A stretch of 10,670 bases of DNA from Gammaproteobacteria bacterium (GTDB lineage: Bacteria > Pseudomonadota > Gammaproteobacteria > Pseudomonadales > DSM-25080), in contig JABXIR010000045.1 in assembly GCA_013372965.1 (NCBI GenBank), forward strand, positions 1-10,670. Direction: 5' to 3'. Shown one piece after another: positions 1-7,157 of this stretch; within the stretch, counting starts at the first letter, position 1; each line of letters starts with the position of its first letter. The translations under genes were made by a program, and so were the position numbers. The notes beneath the pieces are model-generated. The model made no database searches. It was not told the DNA's origin and saw only the letters and a program-made list of their open reading frames with translations.

Positions 1-1155
1 AAGTCGAAATTCGCGTCGTTCATCAGTTGGGCCTCAATGCTTTCGATATCACTTGGTGTGCTTAGTCTTATTACAGTGATGTCAGTACTCAATGGATTTG
101 ACGCTGAAATTAAACAGCGCGTACTTCTCGCTGAACCTCATGCGCAAATCAACTCTTCCGCCGAGTTATTCGAAAGTGCCTTGAATGATCAACGGGTGGT
201 CGCGTCTTCAAAACGCCTCTCGTTTAGCGCTATGGGGCAGACGACACGCAGCATCCAGGGGGTAGAAGTTAACGCGGTTGATCCCATTGAATTTCCTGAT
301 GTCGTGGATATTCCGCGAATGATTACCTCGGGCAGTTGGTTCGAAGTGCAAGGTGCGTTTAATGTGATCGTTAGTCAAACACTTGCTCGCCGATGGGGGG
401 TGTCGGTGGGCGATCGTCTTAAATTAATTCTCCCAAGTACAGTAGTAACACCCGTTGGCGTATTTCCACGAAGTAAAATGGTCACGGTGAGTGGCATTTA
501 TTATTCGGGATCCGACGCAGATGGTCAGCAGATCTACACCGATTTGACCAGTGGTCTCAAGCTGTTACGAGCCTCTGAGCAAGAGGTCGGTTTCGCCGTA
601 TCTGTCAGTGATCCTTTTGAGGTCGATACTTGGTACCAAGATTACCTCTCTAATCACGAAGGAACTCATTGGCTTCAGCGACAGGCGCCGCTTTTTGCTG
701 CAGTAAAGATGGAAAAACGTATCACGACGCTGGTACTCTTTGCGATGATCGCCATCGGCGCGTTTAACATGATCGCTGCACTCTCGATGCAAGTACTCAA
801 CAAACGAAAAGAAATTGCCGTGTTAAGAACCCAAGGACTATCGAGAGAGCAATCGGCGCGGATTTTTTTGTTTCAAGGACTGATCATTGCCGCTGCCGGC
901 CTGGCGCTGGGTGGCGCATTAGGGGTCCTGTTAACGTTAAACTTGACCCAAGTGAGTAATTGGGTGCAGTCGTCGCTCGGATGGTACTTATTCGATCCAA
1001 GTGTGTACGCTGTCGATTGGTTGCCAACGCGGCTGTTGATTTCCGATGTTGTGTTGGTGCTGATTGTTACCGCGCTTATTTGCTACGGTGCGATTCGGTA
1101 CCCCGTGTCGAAAGCCTTAAAAATTGAACCAAGTGAAGCCTTAAATTATGAGTAA
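1..1155 (+). CDS. lolC: LolC, lipoprotein-releasing ABC transporter permease (5' partial)
   Basis: This is a membrane subunit of LolCDE, which extracts outer-membrane lipoproteins from the inner membrane and passes them to LolA. The frame is open from base 1, with twelve codons (KSKFASFISWAS) before the first in-frame ATG at 37. Those codons match the conserved segment leading into the first membrane helix, so the true start lies upstream and only the extreme N-terminus is missing. The layout is typical of the family: one N-terminal helix ending in MSVLNGF, a large periplasmic domain, then three C-terminal helices beginning near MEKRITTLVLFAMIAIGAFN, and a terminal EPSEALNYE like the PAEALRYE end of E. 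coli LolC. The VFPRSK stretch (about 460-477) falls where LolC carries its LolA-binding hook. That, and its place ahead of lolD, favour LolC over LolE. It overlaps lolD by 8 bases. Confidence 0.93.
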   Translation, partial: KSKFASFISWASMLSISLGVLSLITVMSVLNGFDAEIKQRVLLAEPHAQINSSAELFESALNDQRVVASSKRLSFSAMGQTTRSIQGVEVNAVDPIEFPDVVDIPRMITSGSWFEVQGAFNVIVSQTLARRWGVSVGDRLKLILPSTVVTPVGVFPRSKMVTVSGIYYSGSDADGQQIYTDLTSGLKLLRASEQEVGFAVSVSDPFEVDTWYQDYLSNHEGTHWLQRQAPLFAAVKMEKRITTLVLFAMIAIGAFNMIAALSMQVLNKRKEIAVLRTQGLSREQSARIFLFQGLIIAAAGLALGGALGVLLTLNLTQVSNWVQSSLGWYLFDPSVYAVDWLPTRLLISDVVLVLIVTALICYGAIRYPVSKALKIEPSEALNYE

Positions 1156-1837
1156 TCGTGTCGTTTTATCTGCCAATGGTCTATCTAAGTCGTACGTCCA
1201 AGGTAAGCGGAGTTTGGCGATTCTTAAAGCGTTGGATTTTTCCGTATTTGAGGGTGAAGTGGTGTCGATTATGGGGCGTTCCGGATCGGGCAAATCGACG
1301 TTACTTAACGTGCTTGCAGGGCTCGATCACTGTGATGAAGGTAGCGTCACCTTAAATGGTTTTTGTTGGCAAAATATCAGCGAAAAAGACCGTGATCGCG
1401 CACGCAATAGCAGTCTTGGTTTTGTGTATCAGTTTCATCATCTACTACCGGAATTCAGCGCGATTGAGAATGTCATGATGCCCCTGTTAATTGCGGGAAA
1501 ACCACGTAAGAAGTCGCTAGAAGTCGCTCGGGAACTCCTGTCGCGTGTTGGAATGTCCGACCGCGAAGATCACCGTCCATCAGAATTGTCCGGCGGTGAA
1601 AGGCAGCGTGTTGCCATTGCGCGTGCGCTTTCAAACGCACCAGCGCTTGTCTTAATGGACGAGCCGACGGGTAATCTTGATGAACAAACGGCTTCGGAAG
1701 TCAGAGGACTCATCCGCACGCTATCTCGTGAGAGTGGTCAAAGCTTCGTTATCGTGACTCACGACAGTCAGATGGCCGAAATTGCCGATCGACGTTTTAA
1801 ACTTGAGAGCGGAACGCTTCAGGAGTTTTCCGAGTGA
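1148..1837 (+). CDS. lolD: LolD, lipoprotein-releasing ABC transporter ATPase
   Basis: This is the cytoplasmic ATPase that powers lipoprotein release by LolC and LolE. At 229 residues it has the normal LolD length and all ABC motifs are intact. They are Walker A GRSGSGKST (43-51), the Q-loop glutamine at Q95 in FVYQFHHLLPEF, the signature LSGGERQ (147-153), Walker B ALVLMDEP ending at D171/E172, and the switch histidine H205 in IVTHD. The QFHHLLPEF segment after the Q-loop is typical of LolD and close to the related MacB-type ATPases; the lolC and lolE neighbours settle the assignment. The ATG at 1148 lies inside the last codons of lolC and lacks a strong Shine-Dalgarno, which suggests translational coupling. 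Its stop overlaps the lolE start. Confidence 0.96.
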   Translation: MSNRVVLSANGLSKSYVQGKRSLAILKALDFSVFEGEVVSIMGRSGSGKSTLLNVLAGLDHCDEGSVTLNGFCWQNISEKDRDRARNSSLGFVYQFHHLLPEFSAIENVMMPLLIAGKPRKKSLEVARELLSRVGMSDREDHRPSELSGGERQRVAIARALSNAPALVLMDEPTGNLDEQTASEVRGLIRTLSRESGQSFVIVTHDSQMAEIADRRFKLESGTLQEFSE

Positions 1838-3054
1838 TTTCGGCATTTATTGGATATCGATACGCTAAGATTCGAGGCGAAAGCGCATCATTGATCAGCT
1901 TTGTATCTTCTCTTGCAGGCAGAGGGCTTGCGCTGTCCGTTGCGGTACTGGTCGTCGTTGTTTCAATCATTAATGGGTTTGAGCGCGAGCTCGAGGAACG
2001 TATCCTTAATCTAACGCCTCAAGTTGAACTGACTCGATTGGGCGGTATTGACGACTGGCAGTCGGTTCGTGATCAACTGGTTGACGGCGTGAGCATCACG
2101 GAAGCGGCGCCGTTTATCAGTTCGCAGGGCTTGGCAAAGGTTGGCTCGACCACCCAGCCGGTATTACTCTACGGGGTCAACCCCGTTGCTGAACAGCGTA
2201 TATCGCCTCTCGACTCGTTTATTGTGTCGGGAAGTATTGACGCATTGTCCGTTGATTCACAGGTACTTATAGGTCGGCGTCTGGCTTCGGCATTTAATGT
2301 GGACATTGGTGACCGCATTAGCTTTCTGCAAATTGAAAATGTACGTGCCGCACCACGATTGGTAGTGTTAACGGTGGGAGCGATCGCTGAGACCGGAACC
2401 CAGTTAGACTCATCGATGTTAATCGCATCGCTTTCGACGGCTTCACTCATTACTGGGCGGGATTCGGTGGACGGTATCAAGCTAAAGGTTGATGACGTCT
2501 ATAACGCGCATACCATTGGATACCTAGCGGCATCGGTCCTTGGTGAAGGCTTTACCTCAAAGAGTTGGTTGGTGACGTATCGAAATTTAGCGTTTGCTAT
2601 TCAATCATCCCGACAAATGATCTGGCTATTGCTTATTCTGATCATCGCTATCGCCACCTTTAACGTCGTTACCACCTTGGTAATGGTTGTCATTGAAAAG
2701 AAGCGGGATGTGGCAATACTGCGCACTATGGGTGCTTCTCGCGGCACTTGCCTGAAAATTTTCATGGCGCAAGGTGCCTTTATTGGAATGATTTATACCA
2801 CGATTGGTATTCTGTCAGGCGGAGTCATCGCGCTGTTAATTCCTTGGGGTGTGGTTGCGTGGGAGTCGTTAACTGGGCAGGCGGTGCTCGATTCAAGTAT
2901 TTACCCCGTAAGTTTTATACCCGTGAGCGTTGAGTGGCTTGATTTGCTGGGGATTTTTACACTGAGCGTGCTACTCAGTTTGTTCGCGTCATTATTCCCA
3001 GCGTGGCGAGCAACTAAAGTCGTGCCTGCAAAGGTGCTGCAGCATTCTGACTAA
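1834..3054 (+). CDS. lolE: LolE, lipoprotein-releasing ABC transporter permease
   Basis: This is the second membrane subunit of LolCDE. The 406-residue product has one N-terminal helix (about 21-47, ending SIINGFERELEERIL), a periplasmic domain (about 50-258) with GVNP (114-117) and a TGTQLDSSM stretch resembling the SGQLDHSF of E. coli LolE, then helices at about 262-287, 309-337 and 368-390. The cytoplasmic loop EKKRDVAILRTMGAS is the coupling region typical of FtsX-like permeases. LolE-like sequence here, with a LolC-like gene upstream, indicates a LolC/LolE heterodimer rather than a LolF homodimer. The start is GTG at 1834, overlapping the lolD stop as GTGA. An AGGAG at 1821-1825, eight bases upstream, supports it. 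The gene ends 11 bases from a convergent gene and no terminator hairpin is evident. Confidence 0.95.
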   Translation: MISAFIGYRYAKIRGESASLISFVSSLAGRGLALSVAVLVVVVSIINGFERELEERILNLTPQVELTRLGGIDDWQSVRDQLVDGVSITEAAPFISSQGLAKVGSTTQPVLLYGVNPVAEQRISPLDSFIVSGSIDALSVDSQVLIGRRLASAFNVDIGDRISFLQIENVRAAPRLVVLTVGAIAETGTQLDSSMLIASLSTASLITGRDSVDGIKLKVDDVYNAHTIGYLAASVLGEGFTSKSWLVTYRNLAFAIQSSRQMIWLLLILIIAIATFNVVTTLVMVVIEKKRDVAILRTMGASRGTCLKIFMAQGAFIGMIYTTIGILSGGVIALLIPWGVVAWESLTGQAVLDSSIYPVSFIPVSVEWLDLLGIFTLSVLLSLFASLFPAWRATKVVPAKVLQHSD

Positions 3055-3065
3055 GCGATGTGAAG

Positions 3066-3587
3066 TTAACCTTTAGACTGTCCCGAGCGGCGGTTTCGCC
3101 ACGCTTTAACCACGTGGTAACGCCAAAACGCATTGACCAATCCCCAGCCTAACGTGGCAAAGAACACCCCTGATAGCAGGCAACCTACAATAAAAGGTAA
3201 CCACGATTGGCTCACTTCGTCAGCAAGCCATTGTAGGGTAACTCCGTCTGGCATTGGCGCTGGATGAATGCCAAACAGTGACATACCTAACACGTAACAA
3301 CCGTAGAACATTACCGGCATGGTGAGCGGGTTGCTAATCCACACTAAAACGACGGAAAGCGCGAGATTTGATCGAGCAACGATGGCTAACATTGCGGCAA
3401 CGATCATCTGGAACGGAATTGGCAAAAAGCAGCAAAACAGACCGACCGCAACAGCTCGAGGAACAGAACGACGATTTAGATGCCATAAGCTTGGATCCGC
3501 AATCCAGTGACTAATCATCGAGAGCGATTTGTGGTCACGAATGGTTTCCGGACTCGGCAGTAATTTATTAAAAAGCTTTTTGGGCAT
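3066..3587 (-). CDS. DUF2062 family inner-membrane protein
   Basis: This 173-residue membrane protein belongs to the DUF2062 family, whose biochemical function is unknown to me. The hallmarks are clear: PSPETIRDHKSL near the N-terminus, SLWHLNRRSVPRAVAVGLFCCFLPIPFQM (about 33-61), then LVWISNPLTMPVMFYGCYVLG (about 81-101). A last hydrophobic stretch (about 128-152) is followed by a basic tail (WRNRRSGQSKG). From memory, relatives sit beside comEC and lolCDE in pseudomonads, so the position is conserved even though the role is not known. The ATG at 3587 gives the usual N-terminus (MPKKLFNKLLPSPE), although no good Shine-Dalgarno precedes it. Upstream lies the nested inverted repeat at 3616-3665, which may control it. 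The 3' end faces lolE. Confidence 0.9.
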   Translation of the reverse strand: MPKKLFNKLLPSPETIRDHKSLSMISHWIADPSLWHLNRRSVPRAVAVGLFCCFLPIPFQMIVAAMLAIVARSNLALSVVLVWISNPLTMPVMFYGCYVLGMSLFGIHPAPMPDGVTLQWLADEVSQSWLPFIVGCLLSGVFFATLGWGLVNAFWRYHVVKAWRNRRSGQSKG

Positions 3588-3615
3588 AGTGTGTCGTAGC
3601 GTGATCAGGGTCTTA

Positions 3616-3665
3616 GCGAAGAGCCTATTTAACGGTTAAATAGCGCGGACTGCAAGGCGCTTCGC
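3616..3665. repeat. Nested inverted repeat between flavodoxin-like and DUF2062 genes
   Basis: The 84-base gap between the two minus-strand genes contains two nested inverted repeats. The inner one (3625-3643) is a perfect odd palindrome, CTATTTAAC-G-GTTAAATAG. The outer arms are GCGAAGAGCC (3616-3625) and GGCGCTTCGC (3656-3665), which pair over ten positions with one mismatch (A3622 against G3659). The unpaired 3644-3655 segment makes the structure asymmetric. No T-run follows on either strand, so it is not a classical terminator. It could be an operator, an mRNA leader or processing structure, or a dispersed intergenic repeat. The pairing is seen directly; the function is not known. Confidence 0.75.
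3627..3655 (-). promoter_or_regulatory. Possible weak sigma-70-like promoter for the DUF2062 gene
   Basis: On the minus strand, TTGCAG (3655-3650) and TTAAAT (3632-3627) are separated by 17 bases. They match the -35 and -10 consensus at 3/6 and 4/6 positions. Transcription would start near 3620, about 33 bases before the ATG at 3587. The -10 and part of the spacer lie inside the perfect palindrome, as expected for a repressible promoter. The match is weak and the gene may instead be co-transcribed with the flavodoxin-like gene. Confidence 0.25.
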
Positions 3666-3671
3666 GATTAA

Positions 3672-4130
3672 TTAATAGATACCTAAGGATAGTCCTTCTG
3701 CGAGCGCAATTCCAAGTTCTGTAAATGCTTTAAGATCGTTTGGAGAAGGTGTGCCTTTGATGATCTGGTCCTCGACGACTTTATGGAAACCGTAGCCTGT
3801 CATGATTCTATGAATCTCTCGAGCTGCACCTGTACCGTCATTTCCTGCACTAATAACTGCACAATAGGGGAGTGCAAGCTGTAACTCTTCGACTTCATAG
3901 TAAGTTTCGTCAAAGAAGTGCTTCAAACCACCGGACATATAACCGAAGTTTTCGGGCGTTGCGAACACGATAAAATCGGCCTCGGTTAAGGCCTCGATAC
4001 TTGGGTTTAGTGCATCGATCAGTCTGCAATTCACTGTCTCTGAATGAGATATGCCATCGTAGAGGGCTTTAACGAGTGCAGCAGTATTGCCGGTCTTTGA
4101 ATGCCATACAATATGGATATGTTTTGCCAT
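3672..4130 (-). CDS. Flavodoxin-like / NAD(P)H-dependent FMN oxidoreductase family protein
   Basis: This 152-residue soluble protein has a flavodoxin-like fold and probably binds FMN. The first strand runs straight into an FMN phosphate-binding loop (HIHIVWHSKTGNTAALV, residues about 4-20). The later segments FIVFATPENFGYMSGGLKHFFDETYY and AVISAGNDGTGAAREIHRIMTGYGFH are where the family holds the flavin ring. Its length fits a short flavodoxin or reductase-type domain, with no extra domains and no signal peptide. It may carry or transfer electrons or protect against oxidative stress, but its substrate and partner cannot be read from the sequence. The ATG at 4130 places Met directly before the first strand, as expected. 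Its start faces the comEC start only 22 bases away. It looks like an extra gene inserted into the otherwise conserved DUF2062-comEC neighbourhood. Confidence 0.82.
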   Translation of the reverse strand: MAKHIHIVWHSKTGNTAALVKALYDGISHSETVNCRLIDALNPSIEALTEADFIVFATPENFGYMSGGLKHFFDETYYEVEELQLALPYCAVISAGNDGTGAAREIHRIMTGYGFHKVVEDQIIKGTPSPNDLKAFTELGIALAEGLSLGIY

Positions 4131-4134
4131 TGGG

Positions 4135-4146
4135 TCGCTCGAGCGA
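4135..4146. promoter_or_regulatory. 12-base palindrome between divergent start codons
   Basis: TCGCTCGAGCGA is a perfect even palindrome in the 22 bases separating the flavodoxin-like ATG (4130) from the comEC ATG (4153). It overlaps the ribosome-binding zones of both genes. It could be a protein-binding site or could form a hairpin in the leader of either mRNA, or it may be chance. Neither gene has a strong Shine-Dalgarno here. Confidence 0.35.
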
Positions 4147-4152
4147 GCAGCG

Positions 4153-6114
4153 ATGATTCAGCTGCTAATCTTTTATCTGTTACTAGCGTTGAGTATATCG
4201 GTTAGCTGGATATTGGTCATCCCGTTATTAGTACTGTGCCGTTTTTTACGTGGCTGGCAGTTGCTCGGAGTGTTGGCGATGGCGCTGCCTGTTTTCAAGG
4301 CTCAATTGATCTCAAGCGAGATCGAGTTAGTTAAGGGCAAAGTCGAGGCCGTGCAGCACAGTACATTCTCCTCCCGAATACGTGTGGAGGGCGATTCACG
4401 TTGGTTTATCTCTGAGCTCAACGAGTCGGTCGAGCGTCATTGTGATGTCACCCTTAGTACCGTTACAAAGACCTCGCCTCGTCCTGAGGTGTTTGGGAAC
4501 TTTGCACGTCGAAGCCGCAACAACACGCACGAAGCCACCATCCTAGAGGCGAATTGCGAATCGATCGGTGAACCAGAGAGTCCACTTCACTCATTAGTCT
4601 TCGGACGTCTTGAGGCGTTGCCTGTCGACGTCATCGAAAGACTTGAGCAACTTGGTCTGATTCACTTGTTCGTCGTGTCTGGATTGCACATTGGCATCGT
4701 GGTTTCGCTGCTCATCGTCATTACCACGGTATTTATTAGGGGGCGTTGGGTGGCGGTGGTTGCGGCATTGGGCGGCGTAGTGTTTATCCTATACGTTCAA
4801 CCAGGTGTCTCCACCTCACGAGTGATGGTAGTGCTCGCCATTGGAGTTATTGTAGTCTGGCTGCGCAGAAGGCTGTCCGCGACCGCAATGGTCGCCTTCG
4901 TATTTGCGTTGCTTTTAGTCGCGGACGTCGGGTATGCATTACAGCCGGGATTCTGGTATTCAATGCTTGCGTGCTTTGCCATTGCAGTCGTTGGAGGAGC
5001 GTTTCGCGGTGGTCGTATGATTGGGTACGGTATTTTGCAGGTTGTGCTCACTTTACAGAGCTCGGCCATTCAAGTGACGTCAGCACCTCTTGTGCTTAGC
5101 TACGCACTCAATTTCGTGTTGGTTCTACTCTGGACATTGGTTGTTCCAGTCGCGTTGTTCAGTGTGCTGTTTTTGCCGCCAGTGTATCTAGAGTCCGTCG
5201 AAAACGTGTTTGTTTGGGGCATTGAGTTGTTGCCTGCTACGCACAGCCAGCTCTGGAGTTCGATCAATGGTTGGGCGTTAGCACTGATTATTGGCTATGT
5301 GTGGCTGGCGGCGATTAGTACTTTCCGCGATCAGGTATTTGTTTTATTAGTCCTTGCGGTCGCCTTCCTTGTTCCTAGTCGGTTCGAGGGACTAACTGTC
5401 GTGGACGTTGGGCAGGGAAGTAGTACCGTTGTACATTCTAACGGAGAGGCTTTGATACTTGATAGTGGCTATGGAATGTCGGGATATCAGGTTGCCGACA
5501 GCACTCTCGTGCATCATTTAAGTGAATATCCCTCCGAACGCCGCTGGCTGTTAACATCACACGACGATGCCGACCATTCAGGCGGTGAGAGCTATCTAGA
5601 ATCGATTGGGGTTCGGTTCTTAGGGCGTCACTGTATTGTTGGTCAACGGTTCAGAGTGGGCAGTGCCGTGGTGCAAACACTAGCTCCTCGTCCACTTCGA
5701 GTATTTAATAGCAGCAACGCGGCCAGCTGCATTTGGTTGGTGAGGTTTCCTGGGTGGTCAGCCTTGGTGATGAGCGATGCAACGATTAATGAAGAGTTTG
5801 ATCTCGTGCGGTCGTGGGGCTCCGATCTTGACTCAGATGTTCTGATCATTGGGCATCATGGAAGCACCACATCAACGAGTTACGCTCTGCTTAATACGGT
5901 GCTACCTCGCTTTGCTGTTGTTTCTTCGGGCGAAAAGAATCAGTTTGGGCATCCACATCCATCCGTGATGAATAAACTGTCACAATTCCAGATATTATCG
6001 CTTGTCACCGCAAACCTAGGTACACTAATCTTTACGCAAAGCGCTGCTGGCGTCACTGTCACGTTCAGCTGCCAACAACTTATAACTTATAAACAATGTA
6101 ATCCTGAACCGTGA
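4153..6114 (+). CDS. comEC: ComEC/Rec2 family DNA-uptake channel protein
   Basis: ComEC forms the inner-membrane channel that carries single-stranded DNA into the cytoplasm during transformation. The 653-residue product has the full domain order. N-terminal helices (about 1-50) are followed by a soluble region resembling the ComEC OB-type domain (about 52-135). The competence domain holds the hallmark HLFVVSGLHIGIV (171-183) and many helices up to about 405. The C-terminal metallo-beta-lactamase-like domain has VVDVGQGSSTVV (416-427), the metal motif SHDDADHSGG (469-478, HxDxDH at 470-475), MSDAT with its conserved Asp (540-544), and GHHGSTTS (567-574). All metal ligands I can identify are present, so it looks functional, although the protein is somewhat shorter than E. 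coli YcaI (about 750 residues). I chose ATG 4153; the frame is open to TTG 4087, but that would add 22 unrelated residues antisense to the flavodoxin-like gene. A TACAAT at 4107-4112 is a possible -10 without a convincing -35. Confidence 0.93.
   Translation: MIQLLIFYLLLALSISVSWILVIPLLVLCRFLRGWQLLGVLAMALPVFKAQLISSEIELVKGKVEAVQHSTFSSRIRVEGDSRWFISELNESVERHCDVTLSTVTKTSPRPEVFGNFARRSRNNTHEATILEANCESIGEPESPLHSLVFGRLEALPVDVIERLEQLGLIHLFVVSGLHIGIVVSLLIVITTVFIRGRWVAVVAALGGVVFILYVQPGVSTSRVMVVLAIGVIVVWLRRRLSATAMVAFVFALLLVADVGYALQPGFWYSMLACFAIAVVGGAFRGGRMIGYGILQVVLTLQSSAIQVTSAPLVLSYALNFVLVLLWTLVVPVALFSVLFLPPVYLESVENVFVWGIELLPATHSQLWSSINGWALALIIGYVWLAAISTFRDQVFVLLVLAVAFLVPSRFEGLTVVDVGQGSSTVVHSNGEALILDSGYGMSGYQVADSTLVHHLSEYPSERRWLLTSHDDADHSGGESYLESIGVRFLGRHCIVGQRFRVGSAVVQTLAPRPLRVFNSSNAASCIWLVRFPGWSALVMSDATINEEFDLVRSWGSDLDSDVLIIGHHGSTTSTSYALLNTVLPRFAVVSSGEKNQFGHPHPSVMNKLSQFQILSLVTANLGTLIFTQSAAGVTVTFSCQQLITYKQCNPEP
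4192..4220 (-). promoter_or_regulatory. Possible sigma-70-like promoter for the flavodoxin-like gene, inside comEC
   Basis: On the minus strand, ATGACC (4220-4215) and TATACT (4197-4192) are separated by exactly 17 bases. They match the -35 consensus at 4/6 and the -10 consensus at 5/6. Transcription would begin near 4185 and give a leader of about 55 bases before the ATG at 4130. The site lies within the first codons of comEC on the other strand, as it must given the 22-base gap between the two genes. This is pattern matching only. Confidence 0.35.
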
Positions 6115-6122
6115 GGTAATCT

Positions 6123-6746
6123 GTGTACGATATCTTGGTCGCTGGGGGCTGGTTGATGCTCCCGCTTTTGATCTGTTCCATTTTTGTCATAGGCATTGCT
6201 CTCGAGCGCCTCTGGGCTTTGAATACCAAAAAGATTTCGCCATCAAAAGTGACCGCTGAAACGTGGCAGCAGCTCAGCTCTGGAAAGAAATTTAGCAATG
6301 ATGAGTTACGAAGGCTGCGACGTAATTCGCCCCTCGGTAGCATCCTAGCAGCAGGTTTGGTGAACGTATCTCATGGTCGCGATACGGTTAGAGAGAGTAT
6401 GGAAGCGGCGGCCAATCAAGTCATTCACGAGCTCGAGCGCTTTCTGACTGCTCTAAGCGTCATAGCAACCATATCGCCACTAATTGGACTATTAGGCACG
6501 GTCATGGGAATGATCGACGTGTTTTCTGCGATTGTGGTTCAGGGGAGTAACGATATTTCCATGCTAGCAGCAGGTATCAACAAAGCATTAATCACGACCG
6601 CTGCCGGACTGAGTGTTGCAATTCCAGCTACGATGCTCGATCGATATTTTACTCGCCGTGTCGAGTCGATCTCAGTGGTCCTAGAGAAGGAATGCGTTCG
6701 TTTCATTGATGCGCTGTTCGCTAAGCCGGTCGCAAAGCGGAGCTAA
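6123..6746 (+). CDS. exbB: ExbB/TolQ family proton-channel protein
   Basis: This is the larger subunit of an ExbB-ExbD type motor, which uses the proton gradient across the inner membrane to energise a partner protein. At 207 residues it shows the three-helix layout of the family: helix 1 at about 10-30, a cytoplasmic region, helix 2 at about 108-138 containing the conserved ISPLIGLLGTVMGMIDVF, and helix 3 at about 153-173 (NKALITTAAGLSVAIPATML). Members of this family beside exbD and lpxK are common in gammaproteobacteria. The client is not evident because no tonB, tolA or receptor gene is present. The start is GTG 6123, supported by GAGGT (6113-6117) that overlaps the comEC stop. The next gene follows after 6 bases. 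Confidence 0.9.
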   Translation: MYDILVAGGWLMLPLLICSIFVIGIALERLWALNTKKISPSKVTAETWQQLSSGKKFSNDELRRLRRNSPLGSILAAGLVNVSHGRDTVRESMEAAANQVIHELERFLTALSVIATISPLIGLLGTVMGMIDVFSAIVVQGSNDISMLAAGINKALITTAAGLSVAIPATMLDRYFTRRVESISVVLEKECVRFIDALFAKPVAKRS

Positions 6747-6752
6747 GTCATC

Positions 6753-7157
6753 ATGAAATTCGCTAGACGGCACCGTGTGAAAGAAGGGGTTAATCTCACT
6801 CCGTTAATCGATGTTGTATTTTTGTTACTCATCTTTTTTATGGTCACAACTACGTTCAAGGAGGACAGCGAGTTCTCCCTAGAGCTTCCTCAGGCGAGCA
6901 ATGAAGTCGAGCGTATCGATGTGGATTTAACCGTGACTATCCAGTCGAATGGCTCGCTATTCTTGAACGGTCGATCAGTTAACGGCGGTTCCGAGCAACT
7001 CGCTCGGGCAATTGAGTCGCTTAACCTTGACGGAGAAGTGGTTGTCACAATCGAGGCAGACAAAGATGCCACCCATCAAATGGTCATTGATGTTTTAGAT
7101 GCGCTCGCCCAAAATGGATTTAATCAAGTGAGCATTGCGACGACAGTTTCCAATTAA
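6753..7157 (+). CDS. exbD: ExbD/TolR family protein
   Basis: This is the smaller partner of the ExbB-type protein encoded upstream. The 134-residue product has a short basic cytoplasmic N-terminus, a single helix (about 16-34), and a periplasmic domain to the end. The family's key acidic residue is D20 in NLTPLIDVVFLLLIFFMVTTTF, which sits in the helix and takes part in proton passage. The rest (SLELPQASNE, VVTIEADKDATHQMVIDVLDALAQNGFNQVSIAT) follows the usual ExbD/TolR periplasmic pattern. The ATG at 6753 has only a loosely spaced GGAG (6739-6742). Its stop overlaps the lpxK start by one base (TAATG), suggesting coupled translation. Confidence 0.93.
   Translation: MKFARRHRVKEGVNLTPLIDVVFLLLIFFMVTTTFKEDSEFSLELPQASNEVERIDVDLTVTIQSNGSLFLNGRSVNGGSEQLARAIESLNLDGEVVVTIEADKDATHQMVIDVLDALAQNGFNQVSIATTVSN

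Noticed and set aside
37..1155. ATG 37 as the true start of the first gene
   Set aside because: The frame is open upstream and the preceding codons encode conserved LolC residues leading into helix 1, so the gene is cut by the window edge.
2169..2480. 103-codon open frame on the minus strand inside lolE
   Set aside because: It lies opposite well-conserved LolE coding sequence, has no recognisable domain, and its composition looks like a mirrored frame.
3656..3671. Rho-independent terminator after the flavodoxin-like gene
   Set aside because: A small CGC-GAA-GCG hairpin is possible on the minus strand, but the stem is very short and no T-run follows.
4087..4152. Upstream TTG extension of comEC by 22 residues
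   Set aside because: The added residues are the antisense of the flavodoxin-like N-terminus and do not resemble a ComEC start. ATG 4153 gives a hydrophobic N-terminus as expected.
4746..5099. 117-codon plus-strand open frame within comEC
   Set aside because: It is an alternate frame of a conserved membrane region, rich in Cys, Arg and Ser as out-of-frame translation tends to be.
6080..6343. 87-codon open frame on the minus strand across the comEC-exbB junction
   Set aside because: It is opposite the 3' end of comEC and the exbB N-terminus, with no domain or ribosome-binding support.
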